Shown: positions 7,377 to 14,758, numbered from the stretch's first letter. The stretch is DNA of 19,193 nt from Anaerolineae bacterium (GCA_016929775.1 JAFGIE010000075.1:1-19193), one strand, 5' to 3'. The notes: generated by a model not told the origin, from the letters alone. A program made the numbers and translations.

Positions 7377-10199
7377 CTACCGGGCGACGACGTTCACCAG
7401 CCGCCCGGGGACGACGACCACCTTGACGATCCGCTTCCCAGCGGCGTGCCGCTGTACGCCATCGCTCGCCAATGCGAGGCGCTCAGCTTCGGCATCGTCG
7501 ATCCCGGCGGGAACCTCGATCCGGTCGCGCACCCTGCCGTTGACCTGGACGATCAGCGTGATCAGCTCCTCTGCCGCGATCTCTGGATCCCACTCCGGCC
7601 ACGACTGCAGGTGGATGCTGCTCTCCCTGCCGATCCGGCGCCAGAGCTCCTCGGCGATGTGCGGCGTAAAGGGCGCGGAGAGCAGCAGCAAGGCCTCGAT
7701 CGCCTCGTCCCATGCCGGAGAGCGCGCCACGGGCGTCTCTTTCGCCGCCTTGAGCGCATTGCGCAGCGTCATGAGCTGTGCGATCGCCGTGTTGAACCCA
7801 AAGGCCTCGATGTCCTCTGTCACCTTCTGGATCGACTGGTGGACGATGCGCCGCAGCGCACGCACGTCTTCTGGCGCCGCGTCGCCCGTCGCCGCCGGAA
7901 GGGGCTCCACGACTAGGTTCCACACGTCCTCGACAAAGCGCTGCGACCCGCGGATCCCCTGGCTATCCCATGGGCCACCCAGGTCCCAACGTGCGAAGAA
8001 CATGAGATACGTACGCACCACGTCGGCCCCATACTGCCGCACGAGGTCATCTGGCGCGATGACGTTGCCGCGGCTCTTGCTCATCTTTTCGCCGTCCTCG
8101 CCCAGCACCATCCCCTGGTTGTACAAGGCGAGCATCGGTTCGCCAAAATCGACGATGCCCATGTCGCGCATCGCCTTGGTGAAAAAGCGGGTGTAGATCA
8201 GGTGCATCGTCGCGTGTTCGATCCCGCCCGTGTACTGGTCGACCGGCAGCCAGTATGCGCCCTCCGCCGGGTCGAAGGGCATCGAGTCCTCCGCCGCCGG
8301 CGTCCCCTCTTTGTAGTATGGACTTAGGTACGCGTACTGGTACCAGGACGAGCACATGAACGTGTCCATCGTATCCGTCTCGCGCGTCGCCGGACCGCCA
8401 CATCGCGGACACGTCGTGTTGAGAAAGCCTTCGTGGTACTTGAGCGCGTTCTCGCCAGACTTGGGTATTTCCGCATCCTCGGGCAGGACCACCGGCAGGT
8501 CGGCATAGGGCACAGGAACGACCCCACACTGCTCGCAGTAGACCATCGGGATCGGGGTCCCCCAGTAGCGCTGGCGCGAGATCAGCCAGTCGTGCAAGCG
8601 ATAGTTGACGGCGAATGATCCCACCCCGCGCTCGTGCAGCCACTCTGTGACTTTGTGCTTGGCGACGTCGCCCGGGGTCCCAGAGAACTCGTTCGAGTTG
8701 ATCATCGTCCCGTACTCGGCGTGAAAGAGCACGTCCTCGTAGAACGGCTTGCTGGACAGCATCTCCATCGTGGTCCGGAAGGGCCTTGCCCACTCGGAGG
8801 TAGCCTTGCAGCGCGCCAGGATCAGCTGGTCCGCTTCCACCGAGCCGAACTCGACGATGCCGTCCGGGAAGGCGAACGCCCACCGCCCGCCCACCACCTC
8901 AACCCAGTGCCCGGGTGTGACAGTCCCCGAGACCAGCACTAGGTACGCTTCGCACTGCGCTCTGCCCTCGAGGGTCACATACAGCCCCTCGCCGCCCCCC
9001 TCAACCGGCTTGCGGTCGACGGCAATGCCCGCCTGGGCGAGTGCGCGCGCCAGCGCCCCCAGGTCGCTTACTGCGCCCGGGTAGACGATGCTCTTGGCGG
9101 CGCCGTCGGTCCGGTCGATGACCGGGATGATGGGTAGCCCGAACTTGATCGCAAAGTCAAAGTCACGTTCGTCGTGTGCCGGCACCGCCATGATCGCGCC
9201 CGTGCCGTACGTCATCATGACATAGTCGGCGATCCAGATCGGGATCCGGGCCCCGTTGACGGGATTGATCGCGAATGCGCCGATAAAGACACCCGTCTTT
9301 TCCCTGTCCACAGCCACGCGTTCGATCTCGCTCTGGCGCGCCGCCTGGAACTTGTAGGCCTGCACCGCCTCGCGCTGCTCTTCCGTGGTCAGCGCGTCGA
9401 CGAGTGGGTGCTCCGGCGCCAGGACCATGAACGTCGCCCCCCACAACGTATCGGGCCGCGTCGTAAAGATCTCGAACGCCTCGCCGCTCTCGGCTAGGAA
9501 CGTGACCTGTGCCCCTTCGCTGCGTCCGATCCAGTTCTCCTGCATGGTCTTGACCCGGTCGGGCCAGTCGATCTGGCTAAAGTCAAGCAGCTCGTCGGCG
9601 TACGCCGTGATCCGGAAAAACCACTGGTTCAGTTCCTTCTTGATCACTGCTGTGCCGCACCGCTCGCAGTGCCGGTCTTCGCCCCACACCTGCTCGCGTG
9701 CCAGGGTCGTGTTGCAGTGGGGGCAAAAGTCCACCGGCGCGAACGCGCGGTACGCGAGGCCCATCTCGTACATCCTCAGAAAGAACCACTGCGACCAGCG
9801 ATAGTAGCCCGGCAGGCAGGTCACTGCCTCGCGCCGCCAGTCGAACATGGCGCCCATCGACCGCAGCTGCTTGCGCATGTTCTCGACGTTGCTCATCGTC
9901 CACGTGCGTGGATGGATCCCCCGCTGGATCGCGGCGTTCTCGGCAGGCAGGCCGAAGGCGTCGAATCCCATGGGGAACAGCACGTTGTAGCCCCGCATGC
10001 GGAGGTAGCGTGCACGGGCATCGGACGGCGACATCGCGTACCAGTGCCCGATGTGCAGATCGCCGCTCGGATAGGGCAGCATCGTCAGGGCATAGTACTT
10101 GCGCTTGGTCGGGTCAACGTCCGAGCGGTACAGCCCCTCCTCCTCCCACCAGCGCTGCCACTTGGGTTCGATCTCGGCGGGCACGTACTTGTCTGTCAT
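7377..10199 (-). CDS. leuS: Leucyl-tRNA synthetase with an extended editing-domain region
   Basis: This class I synthetase charges tRNA-Leu and proofreads mischarged products. The 940-residue protein has HIGH at 49-52, a zinc-type CP1 region with two CxxC pairs near 159-181, the editing-site threonine-rich segment TTRPDTLWG at 246-254, the editing-pocket Asp in PAHDERD at 340-346, a further CxxC pair set at 555-600, and KMSKS at 705-709. It is longer than the usual bacterial 820-880 residues. The excess lies between about residues 366 and 495, inside the editing domain, where Thermus LeuRS has only about 20 residues. The leucine-specific insertion before KMSKS is nearly absent. ATG 10199 was chosen: GGAGG lies 5 bases upstream and MTDKYVP is a family-like beginning. 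It follows the J-domain gene by 26 bases and is controlled by the upstream Leu T-box. Confidence 0.98.
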   Translation of the reverse strand: MTDKYVPAEIEPKWQRWWEEEGLYRSDVDPTKRKYYALTMLPYPSGDLHIGHWYAMSPSDARARYLRMRGYNVLFPMGFDAFGLPAENAAIQRGIHPRTWTMSNVENMRKQLRSMGAMFDWRREAVTCLPGYYRWSQWFFLRMYEMGLAYRAFAPVDFCPHCNTTLAREQVWGEDRHCERCGTAVIKKELNQWFFRITAYADELLDFSQIDWPDRVKTMQENWIGRSEGAQVTFLAESGEAFEIFTTRPDTLWGATFMVLAPEHPLVDALTTEEQREAVQAYKFQAARQSEIERVAVDREKTGVFIGAFAINPVNGARIPIWIADYVMMTYGTGAIMAVPAHDERDFDFAIKFGLPIIPVIDRTDGAAKSIVYPGAVSDLGALARALAQAGIAVDRKPVEGGGEGLYVTLEGRAQCEAYLVLVSGTVTPGHWVEVVGGRWAFAFPDGIVEFGSVEADQLILARCKATSEWARPFRTTMEMLSSKPFYEDVLFHAEYGTMINSNEFSGTPGDVAKHKVTEWLHERGVGSFAVNYRLHDWLISRQRYWGTPIPMVYCEQCGVVPVPYADLPVVLPEDAEIPKSGENALKYHEGFLNTTCPRCGGPATRETDTMDTFMCSSWYQYAYLSPYYKEGTPAAEDSMPFDPAEGAYWLPVDQYTGGIEHATMHLIYTRFFTKAMRDMGIVDFGEPMLALYNQGMVLGEDGEKMSKSRGNVIAPDDLVRQYGADVVRTYLMFFARWDLGGPWDSQGIRGSQRFVEDVWNLVVEPLPAATGDAAPEDVRALRRIVHQSIQKVTEDIEAFGFNTAIAQLMTLRNALKAAKETPVARSPAWDEAIEALLLLSAPFTPHIAEELWRRIGRESSIHLQSWPEWDPEIAAEELITLIVQVNGRVRDRIEVPAGIDDAEAERLALASDGVQRHAAGKRIVKVVVVPGRLVNVVAR

Positions 10200-10225
10200 C
10201 TCTTCCTCCATCTCGTATCTGCGCG

Positions 10226-11128
10226 CTACGTCCAGGTACCGGCCCACAGGATGGCGACCACCGTAACGCAGATCAGGGCGACCACTATCGCGATCGCGTC
10301 CCTGCCGCCCACCACGACCGCAGCCCACGTGGGACGCGTGTGTGCGTGCTTGCGGCCCGTGGCTCGCCCGTGCAGCGCGCGATAGAGCGCGCTCGGGTCA
10401 TCCACTGCCATCAACCAGGCGCTGTCGTACCGGTCCACGTCCAGCCGTCCCGCTTTGTCGCGGCGATAGTAGTCGATCAGGATCCGCACCCCCGCCCTAC
10501 GCCGCCCCCAGCGAGGTCGCCAGTGCACCTCGCAGATCTCGTCCAGGCGGTACACGCGCGCCGCCAGAAGGCCAAAGGTCGCGTGAGCCAACAGGGCCTC
10601 GCCCGTCAGCTCCAGGTACCCCGCAAAGTAGGGCAGCGCCGCCAGCCCAGTCAGCGCGGCGCCGATCAGCCCTGCGCCGGTCAGCGCGGCGCCGATCAGC
10701 GCTCCGCGCGTCAAGACCACGTACGCGCCGAACACGCCGAGGCCGAGCATCGCCATGCTCGCAAACGCGCGCCCGACTTGCAGGTCGGCCGAGGGGCAGA
10801 ACACCAGGCGTGCCGGTGCGCGCGGAGCGGCGTCGCGTGCGGGCTGCGATACAGGGTCCCTCACCGCCGGTGCGCGCGCTCGGCGGCGCTGCAGGTCCGC
10901 CCATCGTTGCCGCTGCAGGTCATACTGCGCGCGCCGCGTAGGGTCAGAGAGCACCCCATACGCCTCGTTCAGCGTCGCCATGCGCCGGTTCGCCGCCGCA
11001 TCGTCCCCTGCGGGCGGGTTGGCGTCAGGATGGAGGCGCCGCGCCAGGCGGCGGTATGCTGTCCGGATCTCGGCTTGGCTGGCGCGCGGCGGCACGCCCA
11101 GCAGCCCATAGTAGTCAACCCGTGCCAT
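10226..11128 (-). CDS. Membrane-anchored J-domain (DnaJ-like) protein
   Basis: This 300-residue protein starts with a J-domain at about residues 4-70 (YYGLLGV, then HPD at 33-35 and the [18 protein letters not shown] helix), which stimulates Hsp70/DnaK ATPase. There is no Gly/Phe region, zinc finger or client-binding domain as in true DnaJ. An Arg/Ala/Pro-rich linker follows. A hydrophobic block lies at about 123-170 and a C-terminal membrane helix at about 270-296, so it is probably a membrane J-protein that recruits DnaK to the inner face of the membrane. A 10-residue repeat ([10 protein letters not shown] / [10 protein letters not shown]) lies in the first hydrophobic block. ATG 11128 begins directly at the J-domain, though its ribosome site is weak; GTG 11164 is possible. 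It lies between the Leu T-box and leuS, 26 bases from leuS. Confidence 0.85.
   Translation of the reverse strand: MARVDYYGLLGVPPRASQAEIRTAYRRLARRLHPDANPPAGDDAAANRRMATLNEAYGVLSDPTRRAQYDLQRQRWADLQRRRARAPAVRDPVSQPARDAAPRAPARLVFCPSADLQVGRAFASMAMLGLGVFGAYVVLTRGALIGAALTGAGLIGAALTGLAALPYFAGYLELTGEALLAHATFGLLAARVYRLDEICEVHWRPRWGRRRAGVRILIDYYRRDKAGRLDVDRYDSAWLMAVDDPSALYRALHGRATGRKHAHTRPTWAAVVVGGRDAIAIVVALICVTVVAILWAGTWT
10651..10700. repeat. 30-bp-period tandem repeat inside the J-protein gene
   Basis: TCAGCGCGGCGCCGATCAGC occurs at 10651-10670 and again, identically, at 10681-10700. The period of 30 bases keeps the reading frame and encodes two copies of a Gly/Ala-rich 10-residue unit in the first hydrophobic block. 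Confidence 0.9.
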
Positions 11129-11187
11129 AGACCAACCGCAGACCGATTGCGACAGACCTGCCACCTGTCAAAGCGTCGCCACCCCAC

Positions 11188-11222
11188 AAAGAAAAGCCCC
11201 CTTCGCCTCAGGGACGAAGGGG
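11188..11222 (-). terminator. Rho-independent terminator of the T-box leader
   Basis: CCCCTTCG (11222-11215) pairs with CGAAGGGG (11205-11198) around a 9-base loop and is followed by GCTTTTCTTT. The 5' arm and loop include the CGTCCCT segment that pairs with the T-box sequence in the antiterminator, so the two folds are mutually exclusive. Confidence 0.93.
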
Positions 11223-11440
11223 ATGCTCCGCGGTACCACCCTGCTTGAGGCGGGCCGACGAGACCCGCTTCCGCTTCACGCCGATAACGGCGGCTGCCGG
11301 CGCCGCCTATGCCAGTGGGCTTGAGCGGCGCAGCTCCCAGGCGAGTTCGGCCTCTTGGCGCTCCCCGAGGGCGCCCTGCCGCGCTCCCACCGCGTCGCGG
11401 CTCTCTGCGGGGATGGCCTACTGCTCCTGTTCGTCGCTTT
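11188..11440 (-). promoter_or_regulatory. T-box riboswitch, leucine specificity (CUC specifier)
   Basis: T-box leaders bind an uncharged tRNA and switch from terminator to antiterminator. The minus-strand RNA carries the 14-base T-box AGGGTGGTACCGCG at 11242-11229 and the conserved CGTCCCT downstream. Its UGGU bulge would pair with a tRNA ACCA end, that is discriminator A, as in tRNA-Leu. Stem I holds the AGTA motif (11422-11419), a 4-bp closing helix GGCC/GGCC (11418-11415 with 11352-11349), AGAGAG before the distal loops, and GAACTCGC followed by TGGGAG. This places the specifier CTC, a Leu codon, at 11345-11343. The next genes are the J-protein and leuS, which agrees with leucine sensing. 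Stem boundaries were traced by eye. Confidence 0.93.
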
Positions 11441-11490
11441 GTCCTCGTGTCTGGCTCGCGCCAAACACGCTCTATGACCTGAAACAGGAA

Positions 11491-11522
11491 TCGCCTATGA
11501 CACAATACGTACACATAGGCGA
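11491..11522. repeat. 9-bp inverted repeat between tRNA-Ala(GGC) and the T-box
   Basis: TCGCCTATG (11491-11499) and CATAGGCGA (11514-11522) can form a hairpin with a 14-base loop, starting 10 bases after the tRNA CCA end on the minus strand. The following minus-strand sequence is TTCCTGTTTC, not a real U-tract. It could be a weak tRNA terminator or a processing structure. Confidence 0.6.
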
Positions 11523-11531
11523 CCTCTTCCC

Positions 11532-11607
<76 letters not shown>

Positions 11608-11612
11608 ATCTA

Positions 11613-11642
11613 ATTGTACGAGAGGTACGCCCCCCTCCGCAA
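11613..11642 (-). promoter_or_regulatory. Possible second promoter in front of tRNA-Ala(GGC)
   Basis: On the minus strand, TTGCGG (11642-11637), an 18-base spacer and TACAAT (11618-11613) lie between the two tRNAs. The predicted start would fall almost at the mature tRNA 5' end, leaving little or no leader for RNase P, so this may be chance. Confidence 0.3.
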
Positions 11643-11674
11643 GGGGACCTTCCCCACGCAGAAACCATACCTCA

Positions 11675-11748
<74 letters not shown>

Positions 11749-11763
11749 ATCCAGACAAAAATC

Positions 11764-11792
11764 AGTATACTCCAAAGCACGTGCATTGTCAA
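11764..11792 (-). promoter_or_regulatory. Strong promoter for the tRNA-Ala pair
   Basis: On the minus strand, a perfect TTGACA (11792-11787), a 17-base spacer and TATACT (11769-11764) lie 15 bases before the first tRNA. Predicted start is near 11757. It is the only convincing promoter upstream of the T-box, so it may also feed the T-box, J-protein and leuS. Confidence 0.9.
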
Positions 11793-11818
11793 GTTTCACG
11801 GGACTCGCGTGCCCCGGC

Positions 11819-11847
11819 TTGTGCTGCCCTGTAGACGGTGATACAAT
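11819..11847 (+). promoter_or_regulatory. Promoter for the AEC permease operon
   Basis: TTGTGC (11819-11824), a 17-base spacer and TACAAT (11842-11847) lie 56 bases before ATG 11904. It is divergent from the tRNA promoter, with 26 bases between the two -35 boxes. Confidence 0.6.
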
Positions 11848-11903
11848 GTGCTGCAGCTGAATCCCGGGCGCCGGTGCGTGCATCGCAGGCAAAGGGCTAG
11901 CCC

Positions 11904-12830
11904 ATGTCCGACCAGGACGTGCCAACCAGTGTGGTCGTCAACCTGCTGCTCGTCGTCCTCGGCTACCTGCTTGTCCGCCTGGGCGTGGTCGAGCAACGTG
12001 GGGCGCGAGCGTTCAACCGGCTCGTGCTGTACGTCACGCTCCCAGCGACGACGCTGCTCGCGATCGCCGGCTCTGCCCTGGACTGGCGCACCCTGGCGCT
12101 CCCGCTGCTCTTTATCGTCGCACCGATGGCGCTCTGGACGCTGGGCCTCGTCCCGGCGCGCGCGCTGCGGCTCTCGCGCACCGACAGGGGCACCTTTGTC
12201 GTCGCGCTGTGCGGCTTTATGGGCTCGCTCGCCTACCCGTTTGTCGAGGCTGCGTACGGCGTGGATGGCCTCCGCGCGCTGGCGATCGCGGACCTGGGCA
12301 ACGCAGTCGCGATCTTTGGGATGGCCTACTATTTGTCGTTCCGCTACTCGACGCAGGGCCAGTTCGACATCGCGCGGGTCGCAAGGGCACTGGCAACGTT
12401 CCTTCCACTACACGCATGCTGGATCGCGCTTGTATTGGCTGCCACGGGCCTGGAGCCCGGCGGGATCGTGGGATCGTTTCTCGAGGCGTTGGCGCGGATC
12501 AACTCCCCGCTCATGTTACTTTCGCTCGGCATGCACCTCGAGCTGAATCTCTCGCGCGACGAGGCGCGCACGCTCGCCGTGCACGCTGTCTACAAGTACG
12601 GGATCGGCTTTGGCCTCGCCCTGTTCATCGCCCTGGTTCTGCCCTACCGCGGACCAGAGCGCGCGGTAGCCTTCCTGTTGCCGCTCATGCCCGCCCCTCT
12701 CTCCACTCTGCTCTACTCGGTTGAACAGGGGCTGAACGCCAGACTGGCGGCGATGTTCGTGTCGCTCGACATCTTGATCAGCTTGGCGATCACCGCCGTG
12801 GCGATCGTCGGTTTCCGATCCGCTTTCTAG
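11904..12830 (+). CDS. AEC-family (auxin efflux carrier type) permease
   Basis: This 308-residue integral membrane protein has about ten hydrophobic helices arranged as in the AEC/BART transporters. Family-like features are the opening GYLLVRLGVVEQRGARAFNRLVLYVTLPATTLLAIAG region (long helices broken by RLGVV and by LPATTL), the mid-protein NSPLMLLSLGMHLEL segment and the late PLMPAPLSTLLYSVEQGL segment. Bacterial AEC members export or import small organic acids such as malate; the substrate here cannot be read from the sequence. AAAGGG at 11891-11896 is the likely ribosome site. The barrel-protein gene begins 14 bases after its stop, so the two form an operon and may act on one metabolite. 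Confidence 0.88.
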   Translation: MSDQDVPTSVVVNLLLVVLGYLLVRLGVVEQRGARAFNRLVLYVTLPATTLLAIAGSALDWRTLALPLLFIVAPMALWTLGLVPARALRLSRTDRGTFVVALCGFMGSLAYPFVEAAYGVDGLRALAIADLGNAVAIFGMAYYLSFRYSTQGQFDIARVARALATFLPLHACWIALVLAATGLEPGGIVGSFLEALARINSPLMLLSLGMHLELNLSRDEARTLAVHAVYKYGIGFGLALFIALVLPYRGPERAVAFLLPLMPAPLSTLLYSVEQGLNARLAAMFVSLDILISLAITAVAIVGFRSAF

Positions 12831-12844
12831 AGAGGAGCAGTGCA

Positions 12845-13618
12845 GTGAAACTCGGGCTAGTCACGTACATGGTTGCCTCCCAATGGGATGTGCCAACCCT
12901 GATCGTCAAGTGCACCGCGTTGGGCTACGAGGGCGTCGAGCTGCGCACGACCCACGCCCACGGCGTCGAGTTGAGCCTGACGCCTCAGGAACGCGCAGAG
13001 GTCCGGGCGCGCTTTGCCGACGCGCCAGTCGCCCTGTGGGGCCTGGGGTCGACCTGCGCCTACCACTATGCCGATCCAGACGAGCTGGCGCGGAACATCG
13101 AGGAGACCAAGGCCTTCGTCCACCTTGCCGCAGACGTAGGCGCACGCGGGGTCAAGGTGCGGCCCAACGGCTTCCAGGAGCAAGCCGGCATCTCCAAGGA
13201 AGCTACCCTGGAACAGATCGGCTTGGCTTTCCGCGAGTGCGGGGCCTATGCCGCCGACCACGGCGTCGAGCTCTGGATGGAAGTGCACGGACGCGGGACG
13301 AGCGACCCGCGGCACATGCACACCATCCTCACCGTCGCCGACCATCCGAACTGTGCGGCGTGCTGGAACTCGAATCCGGGCGAGGTGGACGAGGACGGTT
13401 CGGTGCGCGCCAGCTTTGCGCTGCTGCGACCCTGGGTGCGCTCCTGCCACATCAACCGCCTCGCGGACGGCGACTATCCCTACCGCGAGCTCTTTGGCCT
13501 GCTGGAGACCTCCGGCTACGGGGACCGGTTCACGCTCGCCGAGATCCAGGACAGCAGCGACCGCGAGCGCCTGCTCAAGTACTATCGCGCCCTGTGGCGC
13601 GAGCTCACGCGCCCCTAG
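12845..13618 (+). CDS. AP-endonuclease-2/xylose-isomerase-like TIM-barrel protein (sugar phosphate isomerase/epimerase)
   Basis: This 257-residue protein belongs to the divalent-metal TIM barrels that include sugar epimerases, hydroxypyruvate isomerases and inosose dehydratases. Barrel strands visible in order are KLGLVTYMV, GYEGVELR, APVALWGLGST, ARGVKVRP, VELWMEVHG, CAACWNSNP, RSCHINRL and FTLAEIQD. The likely metal ligands are Glu146, His202 and Glu233. The position that is usually Asp appears as Asn175 in WNSNP. GTG 12845 is the start, with AGGAG at 12833-12837, 7 bases upstream. It is co-transcribed with the AEC permease 14 bases before it. A role in sugar or sugar-acid metabolism is inference. 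Confidence 0.88.
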   Translation: MKLGLVTYMVASQWDVPTLIVKCTALGYEGVELRTTHAHGVELSLTPQERAEVRARFADAPVALWGLGSTCAYHYADPDELARNIEETKAFVHLAADVGARGVKVRPNGFQEQAGISKEATLEQIGLAFRECGAYAADHGVELWMEVHGRGTSDPRHMHTILTVADHPNCAACWNSNPGEVDEDGSVRASFALLRPWVRSCHINRLADGDYPYRELFGLLETSGYGDRFTLAEIQDSSDRERLLKYYRALWRELTRP

Positions 13619-13626
13619 TCCGGAAG

Positions 13627-13646
13627 CGGCGTCGACCGCGACGCTG
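13627..13646 (+). terminator. GC-rich hairpin after the barrel-protein gene
   Basis: GCGTCG (13629-13634) pairs with CGACGC (13639-13644), extended by two outer pairs including one G-T, with loop ACCG. It lies 8 bases past the stop codon and has no T-run, so it is at best a weak or Rho-assisted terminator. Confidence 0.35.
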
Positions 13647-13663
13647 GGCCGGCGCAACCATCT

Positions 13664-13779
13664 GAGAGCGCCCGCGATCCGTGGACGCGTACAGCCTGCG
13701 TGACGCAGATCCCGCTCAACGCGGCAGGATGCGCACGCTGTGGCTGGACAACATCCTGGCAGCGATCGCGGGCGCTTTC
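13664..13779. repeat. Nested inverted-repeat element in the 309-bp intergenic gap
   Basis: A 13-bp perfect inverted repeat (AGCGCCCGCGATC at 13667-13679 and its complement at 13764-13776) extends to 16 bp with one G-T pair. It encloses two further hairpins: CTGCG-TGA-CGCAG (13696-13708) and CAGGATG-N20-CATCCTG (13725-13758). Together they could fold as a three-way junction of about 116 nt. The gap (13619-13927) holds no convincing gene. Whether this is RNA, a binding site or a remnant is unknown. Confidence 0.6.
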
Positions 13780-13842
13780 CTCCCTGCCTGCGCCCCAGTG
13801 TACGTGCTCGCCGCGTGAGCGACCAGGAGAAGCCTTGCACAC

Positions 13843-13871
13843 TTGACCCCGATCCGCGCCCGTGCTACAAT
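13843..13871 (+). promoter_or_regulatory. Strong promoter of the glycan operon
   Basis: TTGACC (13843-13848), a 17-base spacer and TACAAT (13866-13871), with an upstream TGC giving an extended -10, lie 57 bases before ATG 13928. Predicted start is near 13878. Confidence 0.8.
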
Positions 13872-13874
13872 CGC

Positions 13875-13904
13875 TGCCGCGCCTCGGGATGCCGAGGTGC
13901 GGCA
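13875..13904 (+). promoter_or_regulatory. 13-bp stem-loop at the predicted transcription start
   Basis: TGCCGCGCCTCGG (13875-13887) pairs with CCGAGGTGCGGCA (13892-13904) around GATG, with 12 Watson-Crick pairs and one G-T. It begins 4 bases after the -10 box, so it could be an operator or a 5' mRNA hairpin in the leader. Confidence 0.6.
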
Positions 13905-13927
13905 GATCCAGCAGCGGCAGGGAAGGC

Positions 13928-14752
13928 ATGGCAACCTTTCACCAGGAGGCATATGACCTCCGACCGTGGTACCACGACTTTGAGCGACTCGGGCTGCAGA
14001 CGCGGTTCGGCGAGCGTGGGACAGGGCTGAGACACCGTCTCGCACGCGCCGCGCACATGGTGCGCTCGATGCATCTGCAGCAGCTCCTCGGCACGCGCCT
14101 GGAGAAGCGCGAGATCCTGTCGATCTGGCAGACTCTGGGTGGACGTGGGCCCGGACACCTCGACAACCAGCCCGTGAAGGAGCAAGTCCTGCTCCCCTAC
14201 ATCCAGCGCAGCCTGGAGCGTCTGCCGCACGCCCCACGCTGCCTAGAGCTGTTCTGCGCGGACGGCTACTATGGCTGTGCCATCGCGCAGCAGCGACCCG
14301 ACGCACACGTGATCGGGATCGACCTTGCCGAGCTGGAAATCCGGCGTGCCGGAACCGCCGCACGCCTGCTCGGCCTCGAGAACGCACACTTTTCGGTAGC
14401 CGACGCGTGGGAGTACCTGCGGCAGACGGAGCCCTTTGACTTGGTCCTCTGCGCCGGCGGGCTGTACCACCTAGAGCAGCCCCGCCAGCTCCTGGCGCTC
14501 CTGCGCCCGGTCACCTCCGCCTACCTCGTCGTGCAGAGCGTCGTCACCCTCGAGACGCAGGATCCAGCCTACTTTGTGACGCCCGCACCTGGACTGCGTC
14601 ACGGGAGCCGGTTCACGCACGCGGCGCTGGAGACCTGGCTCCGTGCGACCGGTTGGGGGATCCTGGCACAGGCCCGGAATGAGCTCCCGGGCAACCCCCT
14701 GCCGCGCGATCGAGGCTCCAGCTACTTCTGGTGCCGACCGGTCGAGGAGTAG
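13928..14752 (+). CDS. Class I SAM-dependent methyltransferase, glycan cluster
   Basis: This 274-residue protein has a Rossmann-type methyltransferase core. Motif I is LELFCADGYYG (106-116) in place of the usual DxGxGxG. VIGIDLAE (129-135) follows as the ribose-binding acidic strand, then ADAWEYL (158-164), and DLVLCAGGLYHLEQP (171-185), where GLYHL resembles DUF1698/CmoB-like and polysaccharide-cluster methyltransferases. The N-terminal 100 residues are helical and specific to this subgroup. ATG 13928 was chosen; the AGGGAAGG run just before it is the likely ribosome site. It starts the plus-strand operon behind the 13843 promoter and lies 6 bases before the GT2 gene. Methylation of a sugar or lipid-linked glycan is inferred from neighbours. 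Confidence 0.85.
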   Translation: MATFHQEAYDLRPWYHDFERLGLQTRFGERGTGLRHRLARAAHMVRSMHLQQLLGTRLEKREILSIWQTLGGRGPGHLDNQPVKEQVLLPYIQRSLERLPHAPRCLELFCADGYYGCAIAQQRPDAHVIGIDLAELEIRRAGTAARLLGLENAHFSVADAWEYLRQTEPFDLVLCAGGLYHLEQPRQLLALLRPVTSAYLVVQSVVTLETQDPAYFVTPAPGLRHGSRFTHAALETWLRATGWGILAQARNELPGNPLPRDRGSSYFWCRPVEE

Positions 14753-14758
14753 AGCCAG

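Noticed and set aside
9698..11248. Plus-strand open frame of 516 codons across leuS and the J-protein gene
   Set aside because: It is antisense to two clear genes, its product is Arg/Ser/Ala-rich without domains, and it runs into the T-box. It is a shadow of high-GC coding sequence.
11643..11655. GGGGACCTTCCCC hairpin between the two tRNA genes
   Set aside because: It is a 5-bp stem with a 3-base loop and no T-run, too weak to claim as a terminator.
13615..13929. Minus-strand frame of 104 codons filling the intergenic gap
   Set aside because: It covers the glycan promoter and the nested inverted repeats, has no ribosome site and its product is low-complexity.
13953..14030. AGGAGG followed by ATG at 13953 and a 25-codon frame
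   Set aside because: It lies inside the methyltransferase gene in another frame. The in-frame residues around it fit the methyltransferase N-terminus and the 25 residues are low-complexity, so I treat it as chance.
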